Source of the DNA: Actinophytocola sp044466355
GTDB taxonomy: Bacteria > Actinomycetota > Actinomycetes > Mycobacteriales > Pseudonocardiaceae
DNA: 64,000 nucleotides
Direction of reading: 5' to 3'
NCBI RefSeq assembly: GCF_044466355.1
Contig: NZ_JBITMQ010000006.1
Span: 248,001-312,000 of the forward strand
The position numbers and the translations under genes were made by a program. Positions 41,711 to 50,162 of the stretch are shown here, piece by piece (position 1 is the first letter of the stretch; the number at the start of each line of letters is the position of its first letter). Below the pieces are notes generated by a model. The model had not been told where the DNA came from. It searched no databases and saw only the letters and a program-made list of their open reading frames with translations.

Positions 41711-41722
41711 GTTCCCGGGAAC
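41711..41722. promoter_or_regulatory. Perfect 12-base palindrome before the coiled-coil gene
   Basis: GTTCCCGGGAAC lies just after the YciI-like stop and 61 bases before GTG 41783. It could be an operator, or part of a GGGAAC-type extracytoplasmic sigma-factor promoter (a CGTT follows at 41736 but the spacing is short). Neither is established. Confidence 0.3.
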
Positions 41723-41782
41723 CGAAGACGGCGCACGTTCGTAGTACCAGTAGAACGGACTGCGAAAGGACGGTGAGCGCAC

Positions 41783-42577
41783 GTGTCGGCCCTGGACACC
41801 CGTGACGAGTTGGTGCCGCTGCACACTGACTTCGACGTGGTGTGGCGTGGATGTGATCGTCGCCAGGTGGCGGCCTATGTCGAACGCGTCGAGGAGGAAC
41901 TGCGGCTCCTCGCGGTCGACCGGGACGCCGCCACCCGGCGAGCCGACGCGCTGGCAGCGCGACTCGAGGCCGCCCGCGCGGAAATCCAGGCACTGACCGA
42001 GAAACTCGACCGTGCCGCCCGCAACCCGGCCGACCCGGCGGCGCTCACCGATCGCCTGCGGCGCATGGTGGAACTCGCGCACGCCGAGGCCGACGAGATC
42101 GTCACCCGCGCCCGCGCGACCGCGGAACAGACCCGCATGAGCGCCGAGGAGGCCGCGGCCCGCCTGCACCGGCGCGTCGAGTACCTGGTCGAGCAGGCGG
42201 ACCGGCGGCGCCGCGAACTGGACACCGAACACCGCGACCTCGTGACCCGGCTCGAACAGCAGGCGCGGGACGCGGAACGGCGTCGCCGCGAGCTGGACGA
42301 GCAGGCCGCGTCGCTGCGGGAACAGATCCAGACCGACTTCGAGCTGGCCATGAAGGCCCGCCGCGAGGAGGAGATGCGCGCGCTGGCCGAGCAGCGGGCG
42401 ACGGCGACCGCCGAGGCGGAACGGCTGGTGCGGGAGGCCACGGAGCAGGTGCGGCGGTTGCGTGCTCAACGCGACCGGATCGCGGAGCGGCTCCGGGCGG
42501 CCGGGGAGACGCTGGCGCAGGCGGGCCCGTTACTGGCCCCACTACCCGAGGAGCACGAAAAAGCACGGGCGGCATAG
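41783..42577 (+). CDS. DivIVA/Wag31-like coiled-coil protein
   Basis: A 264-residue, highly charged coiled-coil protein. The N-terminal region (HTDFDVVWRGCDRRQVAAYV) resembles the DivIVA membrane-binding domain, with the FDVVWRGC-x5-V-x-x-Y pattern. Residues ~35-240 are nearly continuous heptads rich in Ala, Arg and Glu. DivIVA proteins mark negatively curved poles and organise polar growth; paralogues like this have less defined roles. GTG 41783 is the start. Converges on DUF5709. Confidence 0.85.
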   Translation: MSALDTRDELVPLHTDFDVVWRGCDRRQVAAYVERVEEELRLLAVDRDAATRRADALAARLEAARAEIQALTEKLDRAARNPADPAALTDRLRRMVELAHAEADEIVTRARATAEQTRMSAEEAAARLHRRVEYLVEQADRRRRELDTEHRDLVTRLEQQARDAERRRRELDEQAASLREQIQTDFELAMKARREEEMRALAEQRATATAEAERLVREATEQVRRLRAQRDRIAERLRAAGETLAQAGPLLAPLPEEHEKARAA

Positions 42578-42605
42578 CCCCGCCCCCCGGCCCCGCGCGG
42601 TCGGG

Positions 42606-42998
42606 CTACTCCTCGTCGCGCACCACGTGGATCGCGGCTTCCTCGGATGAGGCCGCCGCGCCGTCGATGCCGACGTCCCGGGCGTACAGGTACGAGTCGA
42701 TGTCCGGGTCGACGCCCTCGTCGTCGGCGACCAGCCGGCCGGACCGTTCGACGCCGACCTCGTCGTCGTAGGGTTCACCGTCGGTGTCCGTGGTGTCGCC
42801 GATGCCGTCGCCGTCGTCGCCCGCCACCTCCGGCAGCTCGCGGGACAGCCGAGCCTCCAGGGCCTCGTGCTCCGTGGAGAACCCGGACGGCTTCTCTGCG
42901 GGGGAGTACCCCTCGTCGAGCACGTCGTTCACGCCACGGTCGATGAGTGTGTCCGCCGGCTCCAGCAGGTCGGACTCGGTGTCGATGTCGTCTCTCAT
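42606..42998 (-). CDS. DUF5709 acidic protein
   Basis: A 130-residue, strongly acidic, probably disordered protein. The DUF5709 hallmark is DTESDLLEPADTLIDRGVND followed by VLDEGYSPAEKP; later blocks are Asp/Gly/Glu-rich. ATG 42998 has an excellent AGGAGGA Shine-Dalgarno. The family is restricted to actinobacteria and has no known function; abundance and acidity suggest a stress or hydration role (inference). It is divergent from the small protein at 43089, which is similarly acidic. Confidence 0.85.
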   Translation of the reverse strand: MRDDIDTESDLLEPADTLIDRGVNDVLDEGYSPAEKPSGFSTEHEALEARLSRELPEVAGDDGDGIGDTTDTDGEPYDDEVGVERSGRLVADDEGVDPDIDSYLYARDVGIDGAAASSEEAAIHVVRDEE

Positions 42999-43088
42999 CG
43001 GTTCCTCCTCGTATGCCCATCGTCGCGCACGCCCGCCGTTTGTCCACACCGGGATCCGGGTACGGCCACCGGCGGGAAGGAGGTTCCG

Positions 43089-43262
43089 ATGCGACGAGAA
43101 AGCGACCAGCACTCTCCCCGGCAGGACGACGAGCTGAAGTCCGAGGTCGAGGGCATGCTGAAGGGCCGTGGCCCCACGCACGCCGAGGAGTGGACCGACC
43201 CGGAGCCACCGGCCGACGACGACCCGGACGTGCCGCCGTTCCAGGGCGGTCAGCCGAGCTGA
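43089..43262 (+). CDS. Small acidic protein
   Basis: A 57-residue hydrophilic protein with an acidic C-terminal half (EEWTDPEPPADDDPDVPPF). ATG 43089 follows AAGGAGG at good spacing, which strongly supports translation despite its size. It is divergent from DUF5709 with 90 bases between. The last 13 bases overlap the convergent antiporter gene. Function unknown. Confidence 0.7.
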   Translation: MRRESDQHSPRQDDELKSEVEGMLKGRGPTHAEEWTDPEPPADDDPDVPPFQGGQPS

Positions 43263-45127
43263 CTGTCGACGTAGCACCACCGCCACGTCTCACCGGGCTC
43301 GAAGCTGCGCATCACCGGGTGCCGCGTGTCGTGGAAGTGCTCGGCCGCGTGCTTGCGCGGTGACGAGTCGCAGCACGCGACGTTCCCGCACTTCACGCAC
43401 ATCCGCAGGTGCACCCACGTGGTGCCCTCTGCCACGCACGCGGTGCAGACGTCGGTGGCGCTCGGGCGCACCTCCCGCCACGGGTGGGCGAGGTGCTTGC
43501 ACGAGCCCGCGGTCGCGGCCGGGGTGGCCAGCTCGCGGTCGGACTCCACCCGCGCGTCGTCCTCGCGGTCCAGCATCGACTCCTCGATGTCGAGCCGCTC
43601 CAGGATGCGCCGGAGCACCACGTCGTCGGCTTGGCCGCTGTCGCGGGCCTTCAACGCCTGCTCGCGCTCGGTGTTCAGCAGCTCGACCCGCAGCCTGCGG
43701 TAGGCGTCGCTGGGGGTCTCGACCAGCGTGCTCTGCCTGCCGAGCTGCTCCCACGCCGAGTCGGTGCGGTCACGCAACCGCGCCCGCAGCCGTTCGATGA
43801 CCTCCGGCGGGTCGTCCGGCGTCCGGATCTCCTCCAGCCGTTCGAGGGCGGCCTTGCCCATGTCGTTGAGGACGGCCGCCTCCTGCAGCGCGTCCTCCGC
43901 CGGGTCGGGCGGGGTGAGCCGCAGCCGGCGGACCAGGGCTGGCAGCGTCATGCCCTGGAACACGAGCGTGCCCGCCACCACCACGAACGCCGCCAGCACG
44001 AGCACCGCGCGCTCGGGTGTGTCGGCGGGCAGGATGAACGCCGCGGCCAGCGTCACCACGCCGCGCATCCCGGCCCACGCGATCACCGCGGAGTACCCCC
44101 ACGGCCACACGTGCCCGTGCTTGCCCCGGACCTTCCGCAGGACGCGTTTCACGGTGCCGATGCCGAGCAGCCACAGCACGCGGGTGAGGATCGTCGCGCC
44201 GAGCACGGCCGCGCAGATGCCCGCGATGGTGCCGCCCGACAGGCCGCTGTCGGCGACCTCCTCGCCGATCTGCCGCAGCTGCAGCCCGATCAGCAGGAAG
44301 ACGGTGTTCTCCAGCAGGAACTGGATGGTCTGCCAGTTGAGCTTGCTGGACAGGCGGGCCTGTCCGGACAGGATGGTCGGCGACTTGTGCCCGAGAATGA
44401 TGCCGCTCACCACGACCGCGAGCACTCCGGACCCGTGCACGACCTCGGCCAGCAGGTAGGCGATGAACGGGACCGCGAACGACAGCACGGTGTCGGTCTC
44501 GAGGTCCTGCAGCCGGTTGCGCAGGTACGACGCCGCGATCCCGACCAGCAGACCGGCGACCCCGCCGCCGACCGCGGCGATCGCGAAGTCGAGGCCGACC
44601 TGCCACAGCGTGACCGACCCGGCGATGGCCGCGATCGCGGTGCGCAGCGCGACCAGCGCCGCCGCGTCGTTGAACAGGCTTTCGCCCTCGAGCAGCCGGA
44701 CCAGCTTGCGCGGCATGCCGACCCGGCGCGCCACCGCGCTGGCCGCGACCGCGTCCGGCGGTGCCACGACCGCGCCGAGCGCGATGCCCGCCGCCAGCGG
44801 CAGCCCGGGCACCACGGCCCACGCGACCAGCCCGACGCCCAGCGCCGTGAAGACCACGAGCCCGACGGACAGCAGCGCGATCGGGCCGCGCAGCCGCCGG
44901 TAGTCGAGCAGCGAGGTCTGGATGGCCGCCGAGTACAGCAGCGGCGGCAGCAGGCCGACCAGCACCAGTTCGGCCGACAGGTGGTATTCGGGAACGCCGG
45001 GGATGTAGGACGCGACCACGCCCACGCCGATGAGGCACAGGGGCGCCGACCAGTCCAGCCTGCGCGCGATGGTCGTGACGACGAGAACCGCCACGACGAG
45101 CGCCACTATCTCTGCCGCGATGTGCAC
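43250..45127 (-). CDS. Na+/H+ antiporter with C-terminal UBP-type zinc finger
   Basis: A 625-residue fusion. Residues ~1-410 are a CPA1 antiporter with about 12 helices: AGIALGAVVAPPDAVAASAV and LLEGESLFNDAAALVALRTA hold the ion-binding acidic residues; WAGMRGVVTLAAAFIL is the third conserved region. Residues ~420-530 are a charged cytoplasmic linker of predicted helices. Residues ~540-625 are a ZnF-UBP domain: C-K-H in SCKHLAHPWREV, VCTACVAEG, MCVKCGNVACCD, KHAAEHFHDTRHPVM and the closing ETWRWCYVD. UBP fingers bind ubiquitin C-termini in eukaryotes; bacterial ones are of unknown role, possibly sensing a C-terminus or redox/zinc state to gate the antiporter. Confidence 0.92.
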   Translation of the reverse strand: MHIAAEIVALVVAVLVVTTIARRLDWSAPLCLIGVGVVASYIPGVPEYHLSAELVLVGLLPPLLYSAAIQTSLLDYRRLRGPIALLSVGLVVFTALGVGLVAWAVVPGLPLAAGIALGAVVAPPDAVAASAVARRVGMPRKLVRLLEGESLFNDAAALVALRTAIAAIAGSVTLWQVGLDFAIAAVGGGVAGLLVGIAASYLRNRLQDLETDTVLSFAVPFIAYLLAEVVHGSGVLAVVVSGIILGHKSPTILSGQARLSSKLNWQTIQFLLENTVFLLIGLQLRQIGEEVADSGLSGGTIAGICAAVLGATILTRVLWLLGIGTVKRVLRKVRGKHGHVWPWGYSAVIAWAGMRGVVTLAAAFILPADTPERAVLVLAAFVVVAGTLVFQGMTLPALVRRLRLTPPDPAEDALQEAAVLNDMGKAALERLEEIRTPDDPPEVIERLRARLRDRTDSAWEQLGRQSTLVETPSDAYRRLRVELLNTEREQALKARDSGQADDVVLRRILERLDIEESMLDREDDARVESDRELATPAATAGSCKHLAHPWREVRPSATDVCTACVAEGTTWVHLRMCVKCGNVACCDSSPRKHAAEHFHDTRHPVMRSFEPGETWRWCYVDSQLG

Positions 45128-45136
45128 GCGACAATC

Positions 45137-45161
45137 ATCGCCCGGCGCTCCCTCGGGCGAT
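45137..45161 (-). terminator. Hairpin after the PEBP-like gene
   Basis: ATCGCCC (45137-45143) and GGGCGAT (45155-45161) can pair. Read on the minus strand it follows the PEBP-like stop at 45176 and precedes the antiporter start at 45127. Confidence 0.4.
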
Positions 45162-45175
45162 CGATGTGCTCCCGG

Positions 45176-45667
45176 TCAGCGTCCGAAGAGGCCCACGAGG
45201 GTTCCCGTCGCCGCCGCGTGGTGGTCGAGCGCGGCACGCAGGTCGGCGGCGGGCAGGTCGACCGGCACGCGCTCGGCGTGGTCGAACGCGTAGACCCGGA
45301 ACACGTACCGGTGCGGGTCGTCGCCGACCGGCGGCCGCGGACCGCCCCAGCCCTGTTCGCCGAAGCCGTTGGTCTCCTGTGCCCCGGTCGGCGGTGGTTC
45401 GCCCTCGTCGGCCGAGGTCACGTCCGGCTGGATGCCGGTGACGAGCCAGTGCACGAACGGGCCGCCGGGCGCGTCCGGGTCCTCGCACAGCAGTGCCAGC
45501 TCGGTCATGCCCTCCGGGACCCCGTCCCACCGCAGTGGTGGCGAGACGTTGCCCTGCTCGTGCGCGAACCGCTCGGGCATCAGCTCGTGGTCGGTGAACG
45601 CGCTGCTCCGCACGGTGATCACGTCCTGCGCACCGGCTCTGTCACCGCGGCTTCCCGGATCCGGCAT
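45176..45667 (-). CDS. YbhB/YbcL-type PEBP (Raf-kinase-inhibitor-like) protein
   Basis: A 163-residue phosphatidylethanolamine-binding-protein fold. Conserved pockets appear as ALLCEDPDAPGGPFVHWLVT and the GPRPPVGDDPHRYVFRVYAF strand. The bacterial family has no settled function. ATG 45667 has AAGGAGGG upstream. No signal peptide, so cytoplasmic. Confidence 0.92.
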   Translation of the reverse strand: MPDPGSRGDRAGAQDVITVRSSAFTDHELMPERFAHEQGNVSPPLRWDGVPEGMTELALLCEDPDAPGGPFVHWLVTGIQPDVTSADEGEPPPTGAQETNGFGEQGWGGPRPPVGDDPHRYVFRVYAFDHAERVPVDLPAADLRAALDHHAAATGTLVGLFGR

Positions 45668-45765
45668 CGGACACCCTCCTTCCCAGGTTGACGGCTTACC
45701 GGCTACCCGGGACGACGAGGGGTGACACCCGGTTTAGCCGCGCGTGTGCCGGGTAGGCCGGTCGC

Positions 45766-46236
45766 ATGGCACGTCGGCAGGAGATGGGCGAGACCACGAC
45801 GCCGCTCGGCAGGCCCGAGCCGGGCAGGCTCGCGTCGGCGGGCGCCGGGATGGTGTTCCTGCTGGTCGGCGTGCTCGGCTTCATGCCGGGGGTGACCACC
45901 GACGGGCTGGCCTTCGCGGGCCACGAGTCGACCGCCGAGTTGTTCGGTGTTTTCCAGGTGTCCGTTCTGCACAACCTGGTGCACATCGCGTTCGGCGTGG
46001 CCGGGCTGGTGCTCGCGACCACCGCGCGCGGCGCCCGGGTCTTCCTGGTCGGCGGTGGGCTGGTCTATCTGGCGCTGTTCGCGTACGGACTGGTAGTGGA
46101 CGGTGACGCGGACGTCGTGCCGGTCAACGCCGCCGACAACTGGCTGCACCTGTTCCTGGGGGTGGGCCTGCTGGCGCTGGCCTTCCTGGTCGGGACGCCG
46201 CGCAGGCCCACCAACACACCGATCCACGCGCCGTGA
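45766..46236 (+). CDS. DUF4383 membrane protein
   Basis: A 156-residue protein with four membrane helices, matching DUF4383 (LASAGAGMVFLLVGVLGFMP; FGVFQVSVLHNLVHIAFGVA; NWLHLFLGVGLLALAFL). The family is common in actinobacteria and lacks a known function. ATG 45766 is the start. It ends 3 bases from the convergent C39-like peptidase. Confidence 0.88.
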   Translation: MARRQEMGETTTPLGRPEPGRLASAGAGMVFLLVGVLGFMPGVTTDGLAFAGHESTAELFGVFQVSVLHNLVHIAFGVAGLVLATTARGARVFLVGGGLVYLALFAYGLVVDGDADVVPVNAADNWLHLFLGVGLLALAFLVGTPRRPTNTPIHAP

Positions 46237-46239
46237 CCG

Positions 46240-46830
46240 TCAGGCGCTGTAGCCCTTCGGCGGGATCAGCGTCGCGAGCTGGTCGAACGTGAGCCAGTAG
46301 ATCTGGTTGCCGCTGAACGAGGCCGGGTCGGCGATCAACACGGTCATGTTCGCGTCGTTGTAGCCGATGATCGTGAAGTAGTGGTAGATCGTCTGGTCGG
46401 GCGGGTAGCCGGGCGGCTGGTTGCCGGGCGGGGCGACGATGTTCGCGACGATCGCGTAGCCGTTGTCGATGTCCAGCACGATGTCGCGCCACAGCAGGTC
46501 GCGCTGTGCCTGGGTGGGCGGGTCGTTCGGCATCTCCTTCGTCTCGTACCAGCCGACGTAACCCGACAGCACGCGGGTGACCTGGCCGATCCAGTCCGTG
46601 CCGCCGGTGTGCGTGCCCAGCTCGGCGGCGAGGTCGGCCTGGCTGCGGTACACGCCGCGCGCGGACAGCGCGATCCTGGTGGCGGCCGGGCCGCACCAGT
46701 AGCCGGTCTCCTGGACCTGGTAGTCGACCTGCAGCACGTGCTCGCCCTTGACGTGCACGTCGGCGGCGGCGACCGGTGCGGTGAACACGGTGGCCACGAG
46801 TGCCGCCGTGACGAGTGCGATCCTGCGCAT
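46240..46830 (-). CDS. Secreted C39-like cysteine peptidase
   Basis: A 196-residue exported protein. Signal peptide MRRIALVTAALVATVFTAPV, cut near AAA. The papain-like C39 core shows catalytic Cys46 in QETGYWCGPAATRIALSARG, His in TIYHYFTIIGYNDAN and Asp/Asn in VLIADPASF. Related domains cleave leader peptides inside transporters; stand-alone secreted copies probably cut extracellular peptides. AAGGAGAT precedes ATG 46830. It is divergent from a LuxR-type regulator with 164 bases between. Confidence 0.88.
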   Translation of the reverse strand: MRRIALVTAALVATVFTAPVAAADVHVKGEHVLQVDYQVQETGYWCGPAATRIALSARGVYRSQADLAAELGTHTGGTDWIGQVTRVLSGYVGWYETKEMPNDPPTQAQRDLLWRDIVLDIDNGYAIVANIVAPPGNQPPGYPPDQTIYHYFTIIGYNDANMTVLIADPASFSGNQIYWLTFDQLATLIPPKGYSA

Positions 46831-46994
46831 GGGGATCTCCTTCGACAGGCAGGGTCGGTCGATCTGTGAACAATCAACCAACTGTCTGGGATTTCCGTTG
46901 CTCACCGATCGTGACAGCGTGATGCGATCATTGCCAACACCTGTCCACTGGCTCACCTGCGACATAGCGCAACTGAGTCACGCCGGAGGTGCCC
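46831..46994. other. Divergent intergenic region, C39 peptidase / LuxR regulator
   Basis: A comparatively AT-richer 164-base stretch (for example GAACAATCAACCAACTGTC near 46867) that must hold both promoters. I could not fix -35/-10 pairs with confidence and see no gene. Confidence 0.4.
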
Positions 46995-47951
46995 GTGTTC
47001 GACGTGCTCGATCCCGACCGCGACCAGGGCCGCGTGTACCGTGCGCTCGCCGCCCAGCATCCGTCCGATGTGGACAGACTGGCGGTGGTGGCCGGGCTGT
47101 CCGCCGCGGACACCGTGCGGGTGCTGGGGGAGCTGGCCGACCTCGGCGCGGCCGCGCGCACGGACGACGGGTGGGTGGCGAGACCGCCGGTGCGGGTGAT
47201 GTCGGAGGTGCTGCGCGCGGAGGAGGCTCGCAGGACCGCGCTGTGGCGCGCTGGTGCCGAGCTGGACGAGCTGTACCAGGCGGCACGGCCGGCCGCCGGC
47301 CGCACCGCCGACGTCGAACCGGTCACCGACCTCGCGGAGCTGTTCGCGCTCACCGAACGCGTGCAGGAGCGGGCGCGGGAACGGATCCGCTGGCTCGACC
47401 GCCCGCCTTACCACAGCACGCCCGACCGGTTCGCGGCGCAGGAGTCGTTGCAGGCCAGGCGGATGGCGGACGGCATCGCCTACCTGACCCTGTACCACCA
47501 GGAGGTGTATGACGACACGAACCTGTTCGCGAGCATGACCCGCATGATCGAGGCCGGGGAGGACGCCCGCGTGCTCGCCGACCTCCCGGTGAAGCTCCTC
47601 ATCGCCGACGACCACACCGGTTTGCTGGTGCCGGAACCGGCGCGCTCGGGCGTGGCGGGCTCACTGCTCGTGCACACGTCCGGTCTGCTGAACGCGCTGT
47701 GCGGCCTGTTCGAGACACTGTGGACACTCGGCGTACCGGTGACCGCGGCCGAGCCGTCGGTGCGGCTCTCCGAACGGGACCGCACCATCATCACGCTCAT
47801 GGCCGCCGGGCTGACCGACGAGGCGATCGCCCGGCGGCTGCGACTGTCCCGCCGAACGGTGGTCCGCCGCATCACCGCCCTGCTCGACCGGCTGGGCGCC
47901 ACCACCCGCTTCCAGGCCGGCGTACAAGCCGCCAACCGCAACTGGCTGTAA
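46995..47951 (+). CDS. TrmB/LuxR-type transcriptional regulator
   Basis: A 318-residue regulator. The N-terminus resembles a TrmB-type winged helix (RVYRALAAQHPSDVDRLAVV ... TVRVLGELADLGAA). The middle (about 90-240) resembles the PLD-like sensor region of such proteins, and the C-terminal LuxR HTH is VRLSERDRTIITLMAAGLTD ... RRLRLSRRTVVRRITALLDR. GGAGG at 46985-46989 favours GTG 46995 over GTG 46989. It may control the divergent C39 peptidase. Followed by the assembly gap. Confidence 0.85.
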   Translation: MFDVLDPDRDQGRVYRALAAQHPSDVDRLAVVAGLSAADTVRVLGELADLGAAARTDDGWVARPPVRVMSEVLRAEEARRTALWRAGAELDELYQAARPAAGRTADVEPVTDLAELFALTERVQERARERIRWLDRPPYHSTPDRFAAQESLQARRMADGIAYLTLYHQEVYDDTNLFASMTRMIEAGEDARVLADLPVKLLIADDHTGLLVPEPARSGVAGSLLVHTSGLLNALCGLFETLWTLGVPVTAAEPSVRLSERDRTIITLMAAGLTDEAIARRLRLSRRTVVRRITALLDRLGATTRFQAGVQAANRNWL

Positions 47952-48175
47952 ACCCGCGAGTCGGGGGGGGGGGGGGGGGGGGCGATTGTTTGGTGTGTGG
48001 GGTGGGGGAGGGAGGGACACCGCACCGCATCGAGAGGGCGGGGGCGGCGCGGCGNNNNNNNNNNATCAACCCCCCCGCGCCCCGCCCCCACACACCCCTT
48101 TTGGGGGTTTCCGCACACCCCCCCCCACAACACCCCCCCAAACTCGTTGTGCGGGGGCGCGCGACTCGCGGGGTT
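47951..48175. other. Assembly gap with homopolymer noise and remnant terminator arms
   Basis: Ten Ns at 48055-48064 mark a gap of unknown size. On the left is a run of about twenty Gs (47964 on) and G-rich sequence; on the right C-rich sequence. The outer edges AACCCGCGAGTCG (47951-47963) and CGACTCGCGGGGTTTT (48162-48177) are nearly perfect inverted repeats, probably the two arms of the real terminator between the convergent LuxR and MFS genes. The interior is not trustworthy. Confidence 0.85.
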
Positions 48176-49735
48176 TTAGGCGACCAGCGCGGGTTCTGGT
48201 GTCGGGGCCGGGGTGGTCTCCGGGGCCGGGGTGCCGGACTTGCGCAGTGCGACCATGCCGACCACCGCGAAGACCACCACGACGACGCCGCCGATCGTGG
48301 CGACCGTGTGCAGGCCGCTGGTGAACGCCTCGCGGGCCGACTCGAGCAGTCCGGCGGCCGCCTGCTCGTCCATTCCGGCGGCCACGGTGGTGGCACCGGC
48401 CAGGCTCTCGCTGGCCTCGGCGGCGGCGGGCCCCGTCAGCCCGGTGGGCAGGGTCAGCTCGTCGCGGTAGACGGCGGTGCCGATGCTGCCGAACAGCGCG
48501 ATACCCATCGCGATGCCGAACTCACCGGTCGTCTCCGACGTGGCCGACGCGGCCCCGGCCCGGCGGGCGGGCACCGACCCGATGACCATCTCGGTGCACA
48601 GCACGCCCTGCGGCCCCATGCCGAACGACGCGATCGACATGCCGAGCACGACCGGCAGGAGCCCGTCGACCCCGGCCTGCGTGAACAGCACGAACCCGCC
48701 CGCGGCGACGATCATCCCGAAGCCGAGCACGAACTCGGGCCGGATCCGGCGGGCCAGCCGCGGCGCGATCAGCGACCCGGCGACCACGGCCAGCGCCTGC
48801 GGCACCAGCACCACGCCCGCCTCGACCGCCGACAGCCCGGCGACGAGCTGCAGGTACTGGCTGACCAGCAGGAACACGCCACCCATGATCAGCGCACCGA
48901 CGGACATGATGCTCAGGGCCGCCGTGAACTTCCGGTTGCGGAACAGGCTCAGGTCCAGCATCGGGTCGGCCAGCGTCCGCTGCCGCCGCACGAACGCGAC
49001 ACCGACGGCCAGACCGGCGCCCAGCACCAGCAGCGTGACCGCGGACGGCCCGTCCTTGGCGAACTCCTTCAACGCGAACACGACCGGCAGCACGGTACCG
49101 AGCGAGAGGACGACGCTGACCAGGTCCAGACGGCCGGCCTGCTCGTCGCGGTACTCCGGCAGCAGCGCGGGCGCGGTGGCGAGCAGCAGCACCATGACGG
49201 GCACGGCCAGCAGGAAGACGGCACCCCACCAGCCGACCTCCAACAGCAGACCACCGACCAGCGGGCCGATCACCATGCCGCCCATGAAGCAGCTCATCCA
49301 CACCGCGATCGCCACCCCGCGCTGGCGCGCGTCGGTGAACATGTTGCTGATCAGCGCCAGGGTCGACGGCATGAGCGTCGCACCGGCGATGCCCAGCACC
49401 GCCCGCGCCGCGATCAGCATCTCCGGGCTGCTGGAGAACGCCGCGAGGATGGACGCCAGCCCGAACGCCGCGCCGCCGTACATCAGCAGCTTGCGCCGCC
49501 CGATCCGGTCACCGAGCGTGCCCATGGTGACCAGGAAGCCGGCGACCATGAACCCGTAGATGTCGATGATCCACAGCAGCTGCGTGCCGCTGGGCCGCAG
49601 GTCGGCGGCGAGGTGCGGCACGGCGAGGTGCAGCACGCTCATGTCCAGCGACAACAGCAGCGTCGGCAGCGCGAGCACCGCCAGCCCGATCCACTCCCGC
49701 CGGCCTGCCCGTGCGGTGGTCCCCGTGTCGTTCAT
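48176..49735 (-). CDS. MFS drug-efflux transporter (DHA2/EmrB-QacA type)
   Basis: A 519-residue transporter with 14 predicted helices. Motifs: LALPTLLLSLDMSVLHLAVP (motif D1), TMGTLGDRIGRRKLLMYGGA (motif A), AVLGIAGATLMPSTLALISN (motif C). It exports hydrophobic drugs or a natural product using protons. ATG 49735 follows GGAGCAGGGATC. The TAA stop lies inside the arm of the terminator beside the assembly gap. The Pro/Thr/Glu-rich tail is disordered. Confidence 0.93.
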   Translation of the reverse strand: MNDTGTTARAGRREWIGLAVLALPTLLLSLDMSVLHLAVPHLAADLRPSGTQLLWIIDIYGFMVAGFLVTMGTLGDRIGRRKLLMYGGAAFGLASILAAFSSSPEMLIAARAVLGIAGATLMPSTLALISNMFTDARQRGVAIAVWMSCFMGGMVIGPLVGGLLLEVGWWGAVFLLAVPVMVLLLATAPALLPEYRDEQAGRLDLVSVVLSLGTVLPVVFALKEFAKDGPSAVTLLVLGAGLAVGVAFVRRQRTLADPMLDLSLFRNRKFTAALSIMSVGALIMGGVFLLVSQYLQLVAGLSAVEAGVVLVPQALAVVAGSLIAPRLARRIRPEFVLGFGMIVAAGGFVLFTQAGVDGLLPVVLGMSIASFGMGPQGVLCTEMVIGSVPARRAGAASATSETTGEFGIAMGIALFGSIGTAVYRDELTLPTGLTGPAAAEASESLAGATTVAAGMDEQAAAGLLESAREAFTSGLHTVATIGGVVVVVFAVVGMVALRKSGTPAPETTPAPTPEPALVA

Positions 49736-49878
49736 GATCCCTGCTCCGTGTCCTTCGTGGTGGCTTCTCACCAACACGTCGGATCCGGGAACGCCGTCTC
49801 GACATCGGGCGCGGACTTTTTTTCCGCGGGTTGTGACTGGCTGCTCGGAAGGGGGATGAAGCCCAGGTCAGAGCTGGT

Positions 49879-50055
49879 TCAGTCGGTGCCGCGGACGATG
49901 ACCGTGTCCTCGTCCTGTGGCTCGGCCACGGGCGGGCGGTCATCCGTCTGAGTGACCCGCCAGCGGACCGAGCGGCCGCCGATCGTCGTCGGTTTGCGTT
50001 GTTCGCGTTCCCATCCGATGCCGGGGCACGCGGCCCGGAACTGGTTTCTGCGCAC
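49879..50055 (-). CDS. Small hypothetical protein
   Basis: A 58-residue protein that I read from GTG 50055, with GAGGAGA upstream. It opens RRNQFRAACPGIGWEREQRK and continues to GGRSVRWRVTQTDD, then an acidic Pro-rich tail. Third codon positions are strongly G/C, supporting coding. It sits alone between the MFS gene's start and the next MFS gene. Not recognised. Confidence 0.5.
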   Translation of the reverse strand: MRRNQFRAACPGIGWEREQRKPTTIGGRSVRWRVTQTDDRPPVAEPQDEDTVIVRGTD

Positions 50056-50162
50056 AGTGCTCTCCTCGTCCGTGCGGTACACAACACCGAAGTTGTCCGG
50101 AGGGTAGGCAGCTTCGCACGAGATATGCCGGTGGATCGCTCGAAATTCGCTGAGTGGCCAGC

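Noticed and set aside
43409..45691. Long plus-strand open frame antisense to the antiporter and PEBP genes
   Set aside because: Arg/His/Gln-rich shadow frame; both minus-strand genes have clear family motifs and ribosome binding sites.
47964..48160. G-quadruplex or regulatory repeat in the poly-G/poly-C region
   Set aside because: The homopolymers adjoin an N gap and look like contig-end sequencing noise.
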